From contig CP047423.1 in NCBI GenBank assembly GCA_014058405.1, forward strand, positions 2,046,001-2,110,000: 64,000 nt of DNA. Direction: 5' to 3'. Position numbers and translations under genes: made by a program. Source of the stretch: Candidatus Nitrospira kreftii. GTDB lineage: Bacteria > Nitrospirota > Nitrospiria > Nitrospirales > Nitrospiraceae. The notes under the pieces are model-generated. The model ran no database searches and had not been told where the DNA came from. It saw nothing but the letters and a program-made list of their open reading frames with translations. Below, one piece after another: positions 1 through 8,250 of this stretch (its first letter is position 1; every line of letters starts with the position of its first letter).

Positions 1-2210
1 GTGCGATCGAAGATCTCAAGAATCTCCTTCCGCAATTCGACATTGCTGATGATGAGTGGTGGAAGGCCACCATTGGTAGCGGCACTCAACAGTTCGGTCA
101 TCCGCCCCCTCACGCGATCCAGATTCGCTCCATCCTGCAAATACACCGGGAACACGGTGACTAGTTCATCGTGCCAGAGCGATTGATAGAGCGCCCGATC
201 CATGAGTAGCTTGCCGCCGTCGGTCGAATAGTCATAAAACACGGCCACAATCGGAAATCGCCGAGGGCCGCTGGGTGTCATGACTTCGAGTGTCGAACCT
301 TCATGTACCTCAAGACGATTCGCCAACACTTCTGACACAAGGAGGCCACCGATATCCGCGGCTCGACTCAGCTGTTCAGACGAGTCACCGCTCCGTACGA
401 GATAACGACTCCATTGCGCATGCAACCGCAAATCTCTGGAGACGACGGCTACACGCTGTCCCTTCACTTCCATACGCACATCACGGTAACTATCGACTGC
501 AGCAACATCGGGAACGGACGCAAGGATACTCATCCACCCTGACGGTAGACTTCGTCCTTTGGTTCCGATTTCTGTTCCACGCAACCACATCGAGGGAGCG
601 ACGACCAGATCAGCTAGCACCGTGTCTGTCACCCAAATCTCCACCGTGTGACGAAAACTCCGCACCATAACCAACACCCCGATCATGATTGCGAGTCCGA
701 CCATGAAGGCGGAAACAGTGACCCCATTGCGGCCAGGATTGCGAGCAGCATGCTCCACCGCGATACCTCTCATGACTCCGCGCGCACCAAATTCTCGACC
801 CACATATCGATGTCGACGCCATCCGGTGACACCTATCGGAGCTAAACAGGCCAATCCTGCCAATAAGCATAACGTTGCCGCATATCCCAAGACGGGAACA
901 CCACCAATGGGCCCTGGCCAACTCAGCAATCCAGCGACCACGAGTAACGCCAACCCCACGACAGCAAGCGCTCCAACACGTATTTGCTGGCTTGCTTCAT
1001 AGTCACCAGGAGCCAGAGCTCGTACCGTTGTCGTGCGACTCGCGTCCAAGCTGGGACCGATGGCACCGATCATGGAGACCACGCATCCAATCATGATTCC
1101 TTCGACCACAATCTTCCAAAACTGGACTGTCCAGAGCAGGCCACCCTCACCAGTTCCAACCGGAACGTAGAGATCAGAAATCGTTCGGCCGAGTAGTGTA
1201 ATCAGCTCTTGAGCCAGCACCATCCCTGCTGCACTGCCGAGGATTCCTCCTAAGAACCCATACAGTCCCGCTTCCAGTAAGAACAGGAATGCGACCCTTG
1301 ATTGAGTCATCCCGATCGCCCGATAAATTCCAATTTCCCGTCTTCGTTGGGCGACGGAAAATGCCATCGTATTGTAGATGAGAAACATGCCGACCAATAG
1401 ACCGACCCAGCTCAGAACAGTTAAATTAAGTCGGAATGCGCGTAGCATTTCTTCAACTTGGCTGGTCCGATTGGCAGGCCGCTCGCTGGTCACATGAGGA
1501 GGGAGGATCGCTCGTATCCTTGCTCCAATTTCTTCAACGGGTACGTTCGCATCGGTGATGAGATCGATTCGATCGACCTTCCCAACCATATCAAACGCGA
1601 TCTGTGCGCCTGCGATGTCCATAACAGCCATGCGTTCCCATGAGGATCTCTGCGCTGATTGTCCTCGAAGAATTCCGGCCACTCGGCAGCTGAGATGCCC
1701 TGTCCCGATGAGAAGATCGATGTGGTCGCCCACTGACACCCGCCACTCGGTCGCCAATGCATCTCCTAAATATACGGCCTGCGGATCGATCATGCTCAAC
1801 AGCTGGTTTTCCGTCGCTGCTTGGTTTACCTGAAAGCCTCGTGTATGGAATTCTTCCAGAAGGTCCAACCCGATCACTTGGATGGACTGGCCCGGCTGAC
1901 TCTCCTTCATCCGCACTGCTGTTTGTAAAATGACCGGAGATGCTGAAGACACACCTGAAACCGTCCGTAGAGACGGCACTATCTGCTCATCGAGTCCCGT
2001 CTCATCTCCTGACACTTCCAAGGTGGTAGGACCTGCGACGGTAAGGACAGTCTGTTCGAATGAACGCAGAACATCGACATTCGCCGTTCGTACAGCGACA
2101 GAGGCCGACACTCCCAAAGACACTCCGATGATGGTCAGGAACGTCCGTAACGGCCACTGTCGGAGATGAGACAGGAGGATAAGGGCGATAACCTTAACAA
2201 ATGTGGGCAT
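1..2210 (-). CDS. ABC transporter permease, FtsX/LolC-E family (3' end cut by window edge)
   Basis: Translating the minus strand from the ATG at 2210 gives one open frame to the window edge, about 736 residues without a stop. The start reads MPTFVKVIALILLSHLRQWP and runs into a first membrane helix. A periplasmic MacB-PCD-like domain follows, then three hydrophobic segments with the FtsX signature RRREIGIYRAIGMTQSRV. A second membrane/periplasmic half begins at about residue 460. Two FtsX modules in one chain suggest the large LolC/E-like or YbbP-like permease type, used to move hydrophobic compounds or lipoproteins out of the inner membrane. The likely ATPase partner is the gene ending at 3566; a dihydroorotate dehydrogenase gene lies between them. 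The C-terminus is outside the window. Confidence 0.85.
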   Translation of the reverse strand, partial: MPTFVKVIALILLSHLRQWPLRTFLTIIGVSLGVSASVAVRTANVDVLRSFEQTVLTVAGPTTLEVSGDETGLDEQIVPSLRTVSGVSSASPVILQTAVRMKESQPGQSIQVIGLDLLEEFHTRGFQVNQAATENQLLSMIDPQAVYLGDALATEWRVSVGDHIDLLIGTGHLSCRVAGILRGQSAQRSSWERMAVMDIAGAQIAFDMVGKVDRIDLITDANVPVEEIGARIRAILPPHVTSERPANRTSQVEEMLRAFRLNLTVLSWVGLLVGMFLIYNTMAFSVAQRRREIGIYRAIGMTQSRVAFLFLLEAGLYGFLGGILGSAAGMVLAQELITLLGRTISDLYVPVGTGEGGLLWTVQFWKIVVEGIMIGCVVSMIGAIGPSLDASRTTTVRALAPGDYEASQQIRVGALAVVGLALLVVAGLLSWPGPIGGVPVLGYAATLCLLAGLACLAPIGVTGWRRHRYVGREFGARGVMRGIAVEHAARNPGRNGVTVSAFMVGLAIMIGVLVMVRSFRHTVEIWVTDTVLADLVVAPSMWLRGTEIGTKGRSLPSGWMSILASVPDVAAVDSYRDVRMEVKGQRVAVVSRDLRLHAQWSRYLVRSGDSSEQLSRAADIGGLLVSEVLANRLEVHEGSTLEVMTPSGPRRFPIVAVFYDYSTDGGKLLMDRALYQSLWHDELVTVFPVYLQDGANLDRVRGRMTELLSAATNGGLPPLIISNVELRKEILEIFDR

Positions 2211-2305
2211 TTATCTGAATGGAATCGACGCGTAACGCAATGGATGCATTTGACGGTCAATAGAAAAAAGGATTGAACATGGCACGACGCATTTGTTCAG
2301 TTTCG

Positions 2306-2334
2306 TTTACACAATTCCCATCATTTGCTAGACT
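2306..2334 (+). promoter_or_regulatory. Candidate sigma70-type promoter for the LuxR-type gene
   Basis: TTTACA at 2306-2311 and TAGACT at 2329-2334 are separated by 17 bases, a good match to a housekeeping -35/-10 pair. It lies 28 bases before the ATG at 2362, which has an AAAGGAG ribosome binding site. It also lies between the divergent permease start (2210) and the regulator. Seen by eye only. Confidence 0.45.
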
Positions 2335-2361
2335 GCCAACGATAGTGATAAAGGAGCACCG

Positions 2362-2640
2362 ATGACAAAGCCTAAACGTGCTGCAACACTTCGACTCAAG
2401 CGAGCAGATCGCCGCATCAAGACCACGCCGCATATTACACCCCGACAACGTGAAATCTTGCGTTTGGTTGCGCTTGGCTATACCAATCGTGAGATTGCTG
2501 GGTCCCTGAACATCAGCGTCAGGACCGTTGAAGTCCATCGCTTCAACTTGATGCACCGGCTCAATGTTCGGAACGTTGCCCAACTTCTCCGTCAAGCGCT
2601 TCAGCAGAAGCTGTTGCCTCGTAACTTCAGCACCAAGTAA
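2362..2640 (+). CDS. Single-domain LuxR/GerE-type helix-turn-helix protein
   Basis: This 92-residue basic protein is almost only a GerE-type DNA-binding domain. The core starts ITPRQREILRLVALGYTNRE at about residue 27 and continues through the recognition helix SVRTVEVHRFNLMHRL. There is no receiver, autoinducer or other sensory domain, so it is an effector without visible input. It has a clear AAAGGAG site and its own candidate promoter. Its stop lies two bases from the stop of the convergent dihydroorotate dehydrogenase gene, and it points away from the FtsX permease gene. It may regulate the neighbouring ABC genes, but that is inference from position. Confidence 0.8.
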   Translation: MTKPKRAATLRLKRADRRIKTTPHITPRQREILRLVALGYTNREIAGSLNISVRTVEVHRFNLMHRLNVRNVAQLLRQALQQKLLPRNFSTK

Positions 2641-2642
2641 CG

Positions 2643-3572
2643 TCAGAGTTCTTTGAGCCGTCCTCGACACTCCTGAATCGACTGGTATCCCTTCCGACTC
2701 AACAGAGCGCTCAGTTCCGCTTCAAGTCGACCGAAAACGTCTACCCCTTCTTCAACAAGCGCAGTGCCGATCTGAACGGCCGACGCGCCACACAAGAAGT
2801 GTTCGAACGCATCAACACCCTCGACAATTCCACCGGTGCCGATGATCGGCATCGTCCCTTCAAAGATTTTATAGAATGCACGGACGTTTGCCAACGCTAC
2901 CGGCTTGATGATGCGCCCGCCTACTCCCCCGAATCCACCTTTGGGCTTAATGACGACGGTTTCTCGCTCTGAGTCGACCACCAGTCCATTCCCCACTGAA
3001 TTAATCAAGCTCAAAAAGTCGACGCCGCAACGTCTGAGCACCGCACCCATCACGTCATGATGCGCCGGGTCAAAGTAGGGAGGCAGCTTGACACCCATCG
3101 GCACCGTAATTTTAGGCCGAACTTTCTTAAGAAGGCGCTCGGAGGCTTCTGGATCGTAACCAATCTGGGGCTTGCCTGGAATGTTTGGGCAAGAAAGATT
3201 CACTTCAATGAGGTCTGGATCGGCTGCGTTGATGAGTTCGGCGATCGTGGGGAAATCGTCCTCTCCAAGTCCCGCCACACTCGCGATGACGGGCTTTCCA
3301 AATCGTTTCAGTTGGGGAATCAATTCGGCATAGGCCTTATAACCGAGATTGGGAAGCCCCATCGAATTGATTGATCCACCAACAAACCCATGATACCGAG
3401 GCTCAGGGTTGCCTCGACGTGCTTCGATTGTCATGGACTTAGTAACAATCGCCCCGGCTCCGGACTTACCTAGGGCCTCAAGTTCTTCCCGGGTCACACA
3501 CAGAGCTCCAGCCGCGTTCATGAAGCAACTTGGAAACGTCACTCCAGCGATCATTGTGGACAAGTTCACCAT
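2643..3572 (-). CDS. pyrD: Dihydroorotate dehydrogenase, class 1A (fumarate type)
   Basis: A 309-residue FMN barrel enzyme that oxidises dihydroorotate to orotate in pyrimidine synthesis. The class 1A signature NLSCPNIPGKPQ carries the catalytic Cys. GSINSMGLPNLG, GVKLPPYFD, NSVGNGL, KPKGGFGGVGG and the FMN-phosphate motif IIGTGGI follow in the order known from Lactococcus PyrDA. The ATG at 3572 (MVNLSTM) is preferred to one 63 bases upstream because the family starts there and the longer start would run deep into the ATPase gene. With this start the two genes overlap by seven bases, so they are translationally linked. Class 1A is soluble and normally uses fumarate, which is unusual for a respiratory Gram-negative. 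A membrane-type pyrD elsewhere would suggest a different role. Confidence 0.9.
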   Translation of the reverse strand: MVNLSTMIAGVTFPSCFMNAAGALCVTREELEALGKSGAGAIVTKSMTIEARRGNPEPRYHGFVGGSINSMGLPNLGYKAYAELIPQLKRFGKPVIASVAGLGEDDFPTIAELINAADPDLIEVNLSCPNIPGKPQIGYDPEASERLLKKVRPKITVPMGVKLPPYFDPAHHDVMGAVLRRCGVDFLSLINSVGNGLVVDSERETVVIKPKGGFGGVGGRIIKPVALANVRAFYKIFEGTMPIIGTGGIVEGVDAFEHFLCGASAVQIGTALVEEGVDVFGRLEAELSALLSRKGYQSIQECRGRLKEL

Positions 3573-4267
3573 GAAGCCACCAAGCCAGCCTCGCGTGGGA
3601 TGCGTGAGATTAACTGTCCATCCCGTATTGTCCACATGTAGTCGCCCATTTGGGCCGCCTGAGAGCTATGAGTCACCAAGAGTACGGTTTGCCCGCCGGA
3701 AGTTGCCAAATCCCGAATCAATGCCATGATGTCCGCTCCTTGGTGGGAGTCGATATTCCCGGTCGGTTCATCGGCCAGGAGGAGTCGTGGTCGATGGGCC
3801 AACGCTCTCGCAATGGCGACTCGCTGTTGTTCCCCGCCGGAAAGTTCCGCTGGCCGGTGTTGACGCCTGTGCGTCATACCCACACGTTCCAACATTTCGT
3901 CCACTCGTTTACTGATGTCCCGTCCCTGGTCTCCACGCAACATCAAAGGCAGTGCGATATTTTCTTCAGCCGTTAAGCCATACACGAGATGGAAGGCCTG
4001 AAAGACTATGCCAAGGGTGTCACGCCTGATCTTGGTCCATTCAAAACTGGTGAGTTTTGTCGTCGATCGTCCATCAAGCACAATTTCCCCTGAGGTCGGC
4101 ATATCCAAGCCGGCCACGAGGTTCAGAAGGGTACTTTTTCCACATCCGCTGGGTCCCACAAATGAGCAAAATTCTCCTTGTTTGACCTCCAAATTCACGT
4201 CCTGTAAGGCCGTGACCATGGTCTCTCCACGGGCATAGGATTTACAAAGATGCCTCAGTGTCAGCAT
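3566..4267 (-). CDS. ABC transporter ATP-binding protein, LolD/MacB family
   Basis: A 233-residue ATPase with every ABC motif: Walker A GPSGCGKST near residue 38, Q-loop VFQAFHL, signature [15 protein letters not shown], Walker [13 protein letters not shown] and the switch His in LLVTHSSQAA. The spacing and the EPTGNID form match the LolD/MacB/FtsE group, which works with FtsX-type permeases. Its natural partner is the permease starting at 2210. The downstream dihydroorotate dehydrogenase overlaps its end by seven bases. The start MLTLRHLCKSY is typical. It is followed upstream by a 145-base divergent intergenic region shared with comF. Confidence 0.9.
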   Translation of the reverse strand: MLTLRHLCKSYARGETMVTALQDVNLEVKQGEFCSFVGPSGCGKSTLLNLVAGLDMPTSGEIVLDGRSTTKLTSFEWTKIRRDTLGIVFQAFHLVYGLTAEENIALPLMLRGDQGRDISKRVDEMLERVGMTHRRQHRPAELSGGEQQRVAIARALAHRPRLLLADEPTGNIDSHQGADIMALIRDLATSGGQTVLLVTHSSQAAQMGDYMWTIRDGQLISRIPREAGLVASW

Positions 4268-4412
4268 AGGATGCCCACCCGCAAGCGACTCCCCTTCAGT
4301 GGTCTACGTGTTCGCATTCCTATAGCATAACGAATCAAAGAGCAACAACCTTGACAGCCGCTGGCACTTCGCCATAAAGAAAGAACGAGAGAGAACTCAG
4401 CAAGGTCTGATT

Positions 4413-5228
4413 ATGGCTAACCGTCTCTTAGAATGGATGCCAGGTTGTCTGCGTCGCACGATACGGTTTGTACTGCCAGCCCATTGCTCGATCTGCGGTT
4501 TCTTGCTGACCGACGATCCAACCCCTCATTTTTGTGCCGGTTGCTGGAGTACGATCGCATTGATGCCGGCCGCTCGATGCTCGCGATGCGACCGTCCTTT
4601 TCTATCTGTCATTGCTACTGCGTACAGCCCGAACCACGTCTGCCACACCTGTGTGCAGCATCCACCTTCGTACACGAGAGCGTGGACTCTCTACCCCTAC
4701 ACGACGCCACTCCGCGAGGCAATCTGTTTGTTCAAGTATCGAGGCAAGGTTTCCTTAGCAGCTCCTCTTGCAAATCTAATGGTGGAACGACTTCCGCTGC
4801 TCCAGCGCGTGAGTGTAATCATACCGGTTCCATTGCATAGTGAAAGACTTCGTCAGCGTGAATTTAATCAGTCGTTGTTGCTCGCTGATCAGATCGGACG
4901 TGTCTTAGGTATTCCTGTTTTGCCTAGCAATCTGATACGAACCACTCCTTCCCTAGCCCAGACGTCACTTTCCAGAAAACATCGGCTCAAAAACCTTCGT
5001 GGGGCATTTGCCGTGCGATATCCCGATAAGATCAGAAAGCAACGCATTCTGCTCATCGATGATGTGTTCACAACCGGCACGACGGTCAATGAATGTGCCA
5101 AGTCACTGCGCAAGGCCGGTTCGTCCGACGTGCTCGTGTTAACCTTAGGACGCACTCTGGACCCGGATCTCGTTCCAGACCGTATCCATGCTCAACCTCA
5201 ATCCCATTGGGAACCATTCGGAGTGTGA
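4413..5228 (+). CDS. comF: ComF family phosphoribosyltransferase-like protein
   Basis: 271 residues. The N-terminus has two zinc-ribbon knuckles (CSICG, CAGC, then CSRC and CHTC, residues about 24-80). The C-terminal half is a PRTase type I fold with the PRPP loop ILLIDDVFTTGTT near residue 210 and the usual IIPVPLH and RQREFNQSLLLA motifs. ComF/GntX proteins are tied to DNA uptake or to nucleotide recycling; their exact reaction is unsettled. The FmdB-like gene follows at once (stop 5228, next start 5233), so the two are probably co-transcribed. Confidence 0.9.
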   Translation: MANRLLEWMPGCLRRTIRFVLPAHCSICGFLLTDDPTPHFCAGCWSTIALMPAARCSRCDRPFLSVIATAYSPNHVCHTCVQHPPSYTRAWTLYPYTTPLREAICLFKYRGKVSLAAPLANLMVERLPLLQRVSVIIPVPLHSERLRQREFNQSLLLADQIGRVLGIPVLPSNLIRTTPSLAQTSLSRKHRLKNLRGAFAVRYPDKIRKQRILLIDDVFTTGTTVNECAKSLRKAGSSDVLVLTLGRTLDPDLVPDRIHAQPQSHWEPFGV

Positions 5229-5232
5229 ATCT

Positions 5233-5577
5233 ATGCCGATCTATGAATACCTATGCCAGGAATGCCATCAGCGAAGTTCCATCCTGATCCTGAGCTCAAG
5301 TCAGCTCGGTTCGGTTCGTTGCCGACACTGCGGCAGATCAAAGATCGATCGGCTCCTGTCGGTGTTTGCCTCTCCTAAATCAGAAGAGGCCCGGCTTGAA
5401 TCGCTTATGGATCCGACCAACGTTGGCAATCTCGACGAGAACGATCCCAAGAGCGTCGCCCGCATGATGGAAAAGATGGGGGAAGAAATGGGAGAGGACA
5501 CCAGCGATATACAGGAAGCCATGCTGGCTGAAAATTATGAGAGTGAGGAAACAAGCGACCAAACAGACACCCTTTGA
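5233..5577 (+). CDS. FmdB family zinc-ribbon protein
   Basis: 114 residues starting MPIYEYLCQECH, the standard opening of the FmdB/CxxC_CXXC_SSSS family. Cys pairs CQEC (8/11) and CRHC form one zinc ribbon. An acidic, low-complexity tail (repeated GEEMGEDT-like stretch, many Glu and Asp) follows. The family was first described as a regulator of formamidase/amidase genes, but the function in most bacteria is unknown. The in-frame ATG at 5188 is rejected because it lies inside comF and would add 15 atypical residues. Confidence 0.85.
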   Translation: MPIYEYLCQECHQRSSILILSSSQLGSVRCRHCGRSKIDRLLSVFASPKSEEARLESLMDPTNVGNLDENDPKSVARMMEKMGEEMGEDTSDIQEAMLAENYESEETSDQTDTL

Positions 5578-5600
5578 CATGCACTGTCATATACTTTTGC

Positions 5601-5628
5601 TTGACATTTACACGATGATATCTAGAAT
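5601..5628 (+). promoter_or_regulatory. Candidate sigma70-type promoter upstream of HTH-mraZ-RusA group
   Basis: A perfect TTGACA at 5601-5606 and TAGAAT at 5623-5628 lie 16 bases apart. They sit 56 bases before the ATG at 5684, in the gap after the FmdB gene. This is among the best promoter-like pairs in the window. It would drive the HTH gene and probably mraZ and the RusA-like gene, which follow with short gaps. Confidence 0.55.
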
Positions 5629-5683
5629 GCGTAAATGAGTGGAGGTATTGTGAGTCTTCCTGGCCCAGCTATGAGATGGAGTT

Positions 5684-5881
5684 ATGCGCAGTTCTTCAAA
5701 AAGCGAACTGATGACGGCGATAGAAACCTGTCGTTACCTCAAAATCACTCAGCGCACACTCTACCGGTATCTGCGAAGTCGCCAGATTCCTGCCTTCAAA
5801 CTTGGAAAAGAATGGCGATTTGTCCGCTCTGACTTAGAGCAATGGATACGAGATCGAACCAGAACCTCTCTGAGTTTATAA
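5684..5881 (+). CDS. Excisionase-family (MerR-like) helix-turn-helix protein
   Basis: 65 residues. The core is the excisionase/MerR-like winged HTH: TAIETCRYLKITQRTLYRYL followed by IPAFKLGKEWRFVRSDLEQW, where the wing and second helix are typical of the HTH_17 family. A start at the internal ATG (5711) is possible. Despite the family name there is no integrase or attachment site nearby, so a role as a small transcription regulator is more likely than phage excision. It lies 14 bases before mraZ and is preceded by a strong promoter match. Confidence 0.8.
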   Translation: MRSSSKSELMTAIETCRYLKITQRTLYRYLRSRQIPAFKLGKEWRFVRSDLEQWIRDRTRTSLSL

Positions 5882-5895
5882 AGTAGGCTATCAAA

Positions 5896-6336
5896 ATGTT
5901 CGCTGGTGAGTACCTTTGCAAGCTCGATGAAAAGGGACGCTTCATCGTCCCTTCCCCCATCCGTGAACAAATTGAGGCCGATGGGGAAGCCGTGATGTTT
6001 CTCAAAGGTCCGGAACAATCCTTGTTGCTCTATTCGACGAAGGAGTGGGAGAAGGTTCTCGAGCGAACCCGAACCTCCTTAGATGAAGATCAGAGCCGCC
6101 TCTTCATGCACTTTGTGGTTTCTGAGGCTGGGTCATCCGACATTGATAAAACAGGGCGGATCTTGATCCCCGGCCGTTTGCGGAAGCTTGTACCGGTCGA
6201 TGAAGATCAGGAAATCATACTCGTCGGACTCTATCACCGAATGGAAATTTGGAATCCAAGCGACTGGCGTCGGTATATCGCTCGTACGGAAGACCGGTAC
6301 GAACAAAACATGGCAAAGATCCAGAACCTCCTCTAG
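5896..6336 (+). CDS. mraZ: MraZ-like transcriptional regulator
   Basis: 146 residues with two SpoVT/AbrB-type repeats. The first is FAGEYLCKLDEKGRFIVPSP, the second contains DIDKTGRILIPGRLRKL followed by MEIWNPSDW, the standard MraZ ending. MraZ is a ring-forming DNA-binding protein that normally heads the division and cell-wall (dcw) cluster and controls it. Here it is not followed by rsmH, ftsL or any mur gene. It sits between a small HTH gene (14-base gap) and a RusA-like gene (10-base gap). It could be a second copy with another target, or the species may have a split dcw cluster. Confidence 0.85.
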   Translation: MFAGEYLCKLDEKGRFIVPSPIREQIEADGEAVMFLKGPEQSLLLYSTKEWEKVLERTRTSLDEDQSRLFMHFVVSEAGSSDIDKTGRILIPGRLRKLVPVDEDQEIILVGLYHRMEIWNPSDWRRYIARTEDRYEQNMAKIQNLL

Positions 6337-6346
6337 TTTGACCCCC

Positions 6347-6934
6347 ATGGCATCCAACCGACTTCGCCGAAATTACCGATTCCAAAAATTACCCTGTCGT
6401 GCTGTTTCGCATGGAAGCAATGGTGCGGTTGCACCGGCATCGAACTCGCGCCCATCTGTCAAGGAGGCAGTCAGGTTTGATCGGGTAATCTCAAGAACCG
6501 CCCTCCTGAAGACATCTCACCCACCCCTCGTCAGTTCAGACGCTCTCGCAGTCAGCCTTCCTGTTCCTCCCAGCATCAATCATCTCTATGCGTCAGTGAA
6601 CGGACGTCGTTTGCTATCCTCTGCTGGACGCGCATATAAGATACAGGTCGGTCAACAGGTGTGGCTTGCACTAGCACAGTCCCCGGTCAGGCTCCTGCTT
6701 CAAGATCGGCTTCAATCTGGACCGCTGGTCATTTCTATCAGATTCTTCTTTGCCTCCTCATTGCGTCGTGATCTCGACGGAGGCCTTAAAATCACTCAAG
6801 ATGCCGTATGCGAAGGCCTCGGTATCAACGATAATCGAATCGTCGAAACCCATCTCTACAAACATGTCGACAAAGTTAATCCTCGTGTTGAACTGTCACT
6901 GTCACCCCTTCCTCCCTTAGCCCACTCGACCTAA
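6347..6934 (+). CDS. RusA-like Holliday junction resolvase family protein
   Basis: 195 residues from the ATG ten bases after the mraZ stop. The first ~65 residues are basic and not recognised. The rest matches the RusA fold: LPVPPSINHLYASVNGRR, then RRDLDGGLKITQDAVCEGLG and INDNRIVE. The Asp residues of RDLD and of INDN match the catalytic metal-binding acids of RusA (D70, D72, D91 in E. coli). RusA enzymes cut four-way DNA junctions and usually come from phages. Here the gene lies in a non-phage setting beside mraZ. A longer start at 6188 is rejected because it lies inside mraZ. Confidence 0.75.
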   Translation: MASNRLRRNYRFQKLPCRAVSHGSNGAVAPASNSRPSVKEAVRFDRVISRTALLKTSHPPLVSSDALAVSLPVPPSINHLYASVNGRRLLSSAGRAYKIQVGQQVWLALAQSPVRLLLQDRLQSGPLVISIRFFFASSLRRDLDGGLKITQDAVCEGLGINDNRIVETHLYKHVDKVNPRVELSLSPLPPLAHST

Positions 6935-7035
6935 CTACGGATTTCGATAGGCACTCAACTACAGTTCTCTCTCATTCTTTCCGATACCTAGAGAACCAAT
7001 TATTTCGCCTGGTTATACCCACGACCTAGGCTCGC

Positions 7036-8223
7036 ATGGCAACTACACATATCTCGATCACTGACCTGCGGATCGGAATGTACGTCGCTGCGCTCGATCT
7101 GCCTTGGTATCGTTCTCCGTTCCTCCGCCACTCATTTCTCGTGGAGCGTCCTTCTCAAATTAACAAATTAGTCCGAGCAGGTGTCAAAATCGTCGCTATC
7201 GATCTCGACCGTGGGATCTCCTCACACAGACAGCATGACGCGGCTACAGCCCCTGCATTATCAACTCAGGTCCAAAAAACACTCAAGCCCTTAGCTCAAT
7301 TGAATGAAGAATACGCACAGGCCACGCGAGCCAAGCAACAACTGACTCAGGCTGTCCAATCTGTTTTCACGACCATATCCCAAACTGGAACAGTCGATAC
7401 GCAGCAGGCCTCCGAAGCCGTCCAAGAAATCACCATCGTCACGAGGACCCTCACGCATTCATCTCTTTTTATCGCACTCAGCCAGAATCAGTCAGGTGAT
7501 TCGAGGCTGAGCCAGCATGCTCTTACGACCTGTACATTATCACTTATCCTTGGGCAAGCACTCCAATTCAACCCGCTTGAATTGCAGGAACTTGCGACAG
7601 CTGCGCTGCTACACGACATCGGGCTCTTGGAGATCCGGCCAGCCATCCGGCATCGGGCTCACAGCATGTTGGGCCTTACCCAGGCCGAGAAGTGTGAATT
7701 TGAGACTCATCCCAATCGGGGAGTTCTTACGTTGCAACGACAAGGCGCGTTTGACTCTTCCGTCCTTCATCTCATTGCCAATCATCACGCCTACCTCGAT
7801 GACAGTGGGTATCCTAAAGAAGCGCGTGGAGAGTTTACCTCCGAACGCACTCGCATCCTCATGGTCGTAGACCGGTATGATGAATTGCTCACTGGATTTG
7901 GAGGGGATACCCCGCTGACGCCGCATCAAACCTTCCAACGCCTCTATCATGAATCACAGAAAGGCAAGCTTGATCAGGCCATCCTATCAACTTTTATAGG
8001 GTTGATAGGAATCTATCCGGTTCATAGCCACGTCCGCCTCAATACACAGGAGTCGGCGGTCGTCATTGAACTTAATCCGACACAATTGCATCAACCCATC
8101 ATCACGGTCACGCATCAACCAGACGGAGAGGAATATTCCGATCCTTTCATTGTGAATCTCGCACGTCAAACCGACGCATCCCGATCACGAGCGATCGAGA
8201 CCATCATCCCACCGAAAAGCTGA
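7036..8223 (+). CDS. HD-GYP domain protein with N-terminal DUF3391 (diverged)
   Basis: 395 residues. Residues 1-60 form the DUF3391 module (ITDLRIGMYVAALDLPWYRS, then the SPFLRHSFLV step). A linker of about 70 residues precedes an HD phosphohydrolase domain with LLHDIG near residue 192 and HHAYLDDSGYPKEARGEF near 250-268. HD-GYP proteins hydrolyse cyclic di-GMP. The HD pair and the GYP tripeptide are kept. The usual HHE.xDGxGYP form has changed to HHAYLDDSGYP, the residues after GYP are atypical, and a Ser/Gln-rich loop replaces part of the usual helix. Activity is therefore uncertain. It is a distant paralogue of the two genes at 35.8-38.4 kb. Confidence 0.85.
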   Translation: MATTHISITDLRIGMYVAALDLPWYRSPFLRHSFLVERPSQINKLVRAGVKIVAIDLDRGISSHRQHDAATAPALSTQVQKTLKPLAQLNEEYAQATRAKQQLTQAVQSVFTTISQTGTVDTQQASEAVQEITIVTRTLTHSSLFIALSQNQSGDSRLSQHALTTCTLSLILGQALQFNPLELQELATAALLHDIGLLEIRPAIRHRAHSMLGLTQAEKCEFETHPNRGVLTLQRQGAFDSSVLHLIANHHAYLDDSGYPKEARGEFTSERTRILMVVDRYDELLTGFGGDTPLTPHQTFQRLYHESQKGKLDQAILSTFIGLIGIYPVHSHVRLNTQESAVVIELNPTQLHQPIITVTHQPDGEEYSDPFIVNLARQTDASRSRAIETIIPPKS

Positions 8224-8250
8224 TGGAGGAATCCTTTCTGTGCGGTATCT

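Noticed and set aside
1-1196. Several plus-strand frames (61-126 codons) at the left end
   Set aside because: They are opposite-strand shadows of the FtsX permease gene, which reads continuously on the minus strand with clear permease motifs.
5574-5595. TTGACA and TATACT near the FmdB stop as a promoter
   Set aside because: The spacer is only 10 bases; the pair at 5601-5628 is better.
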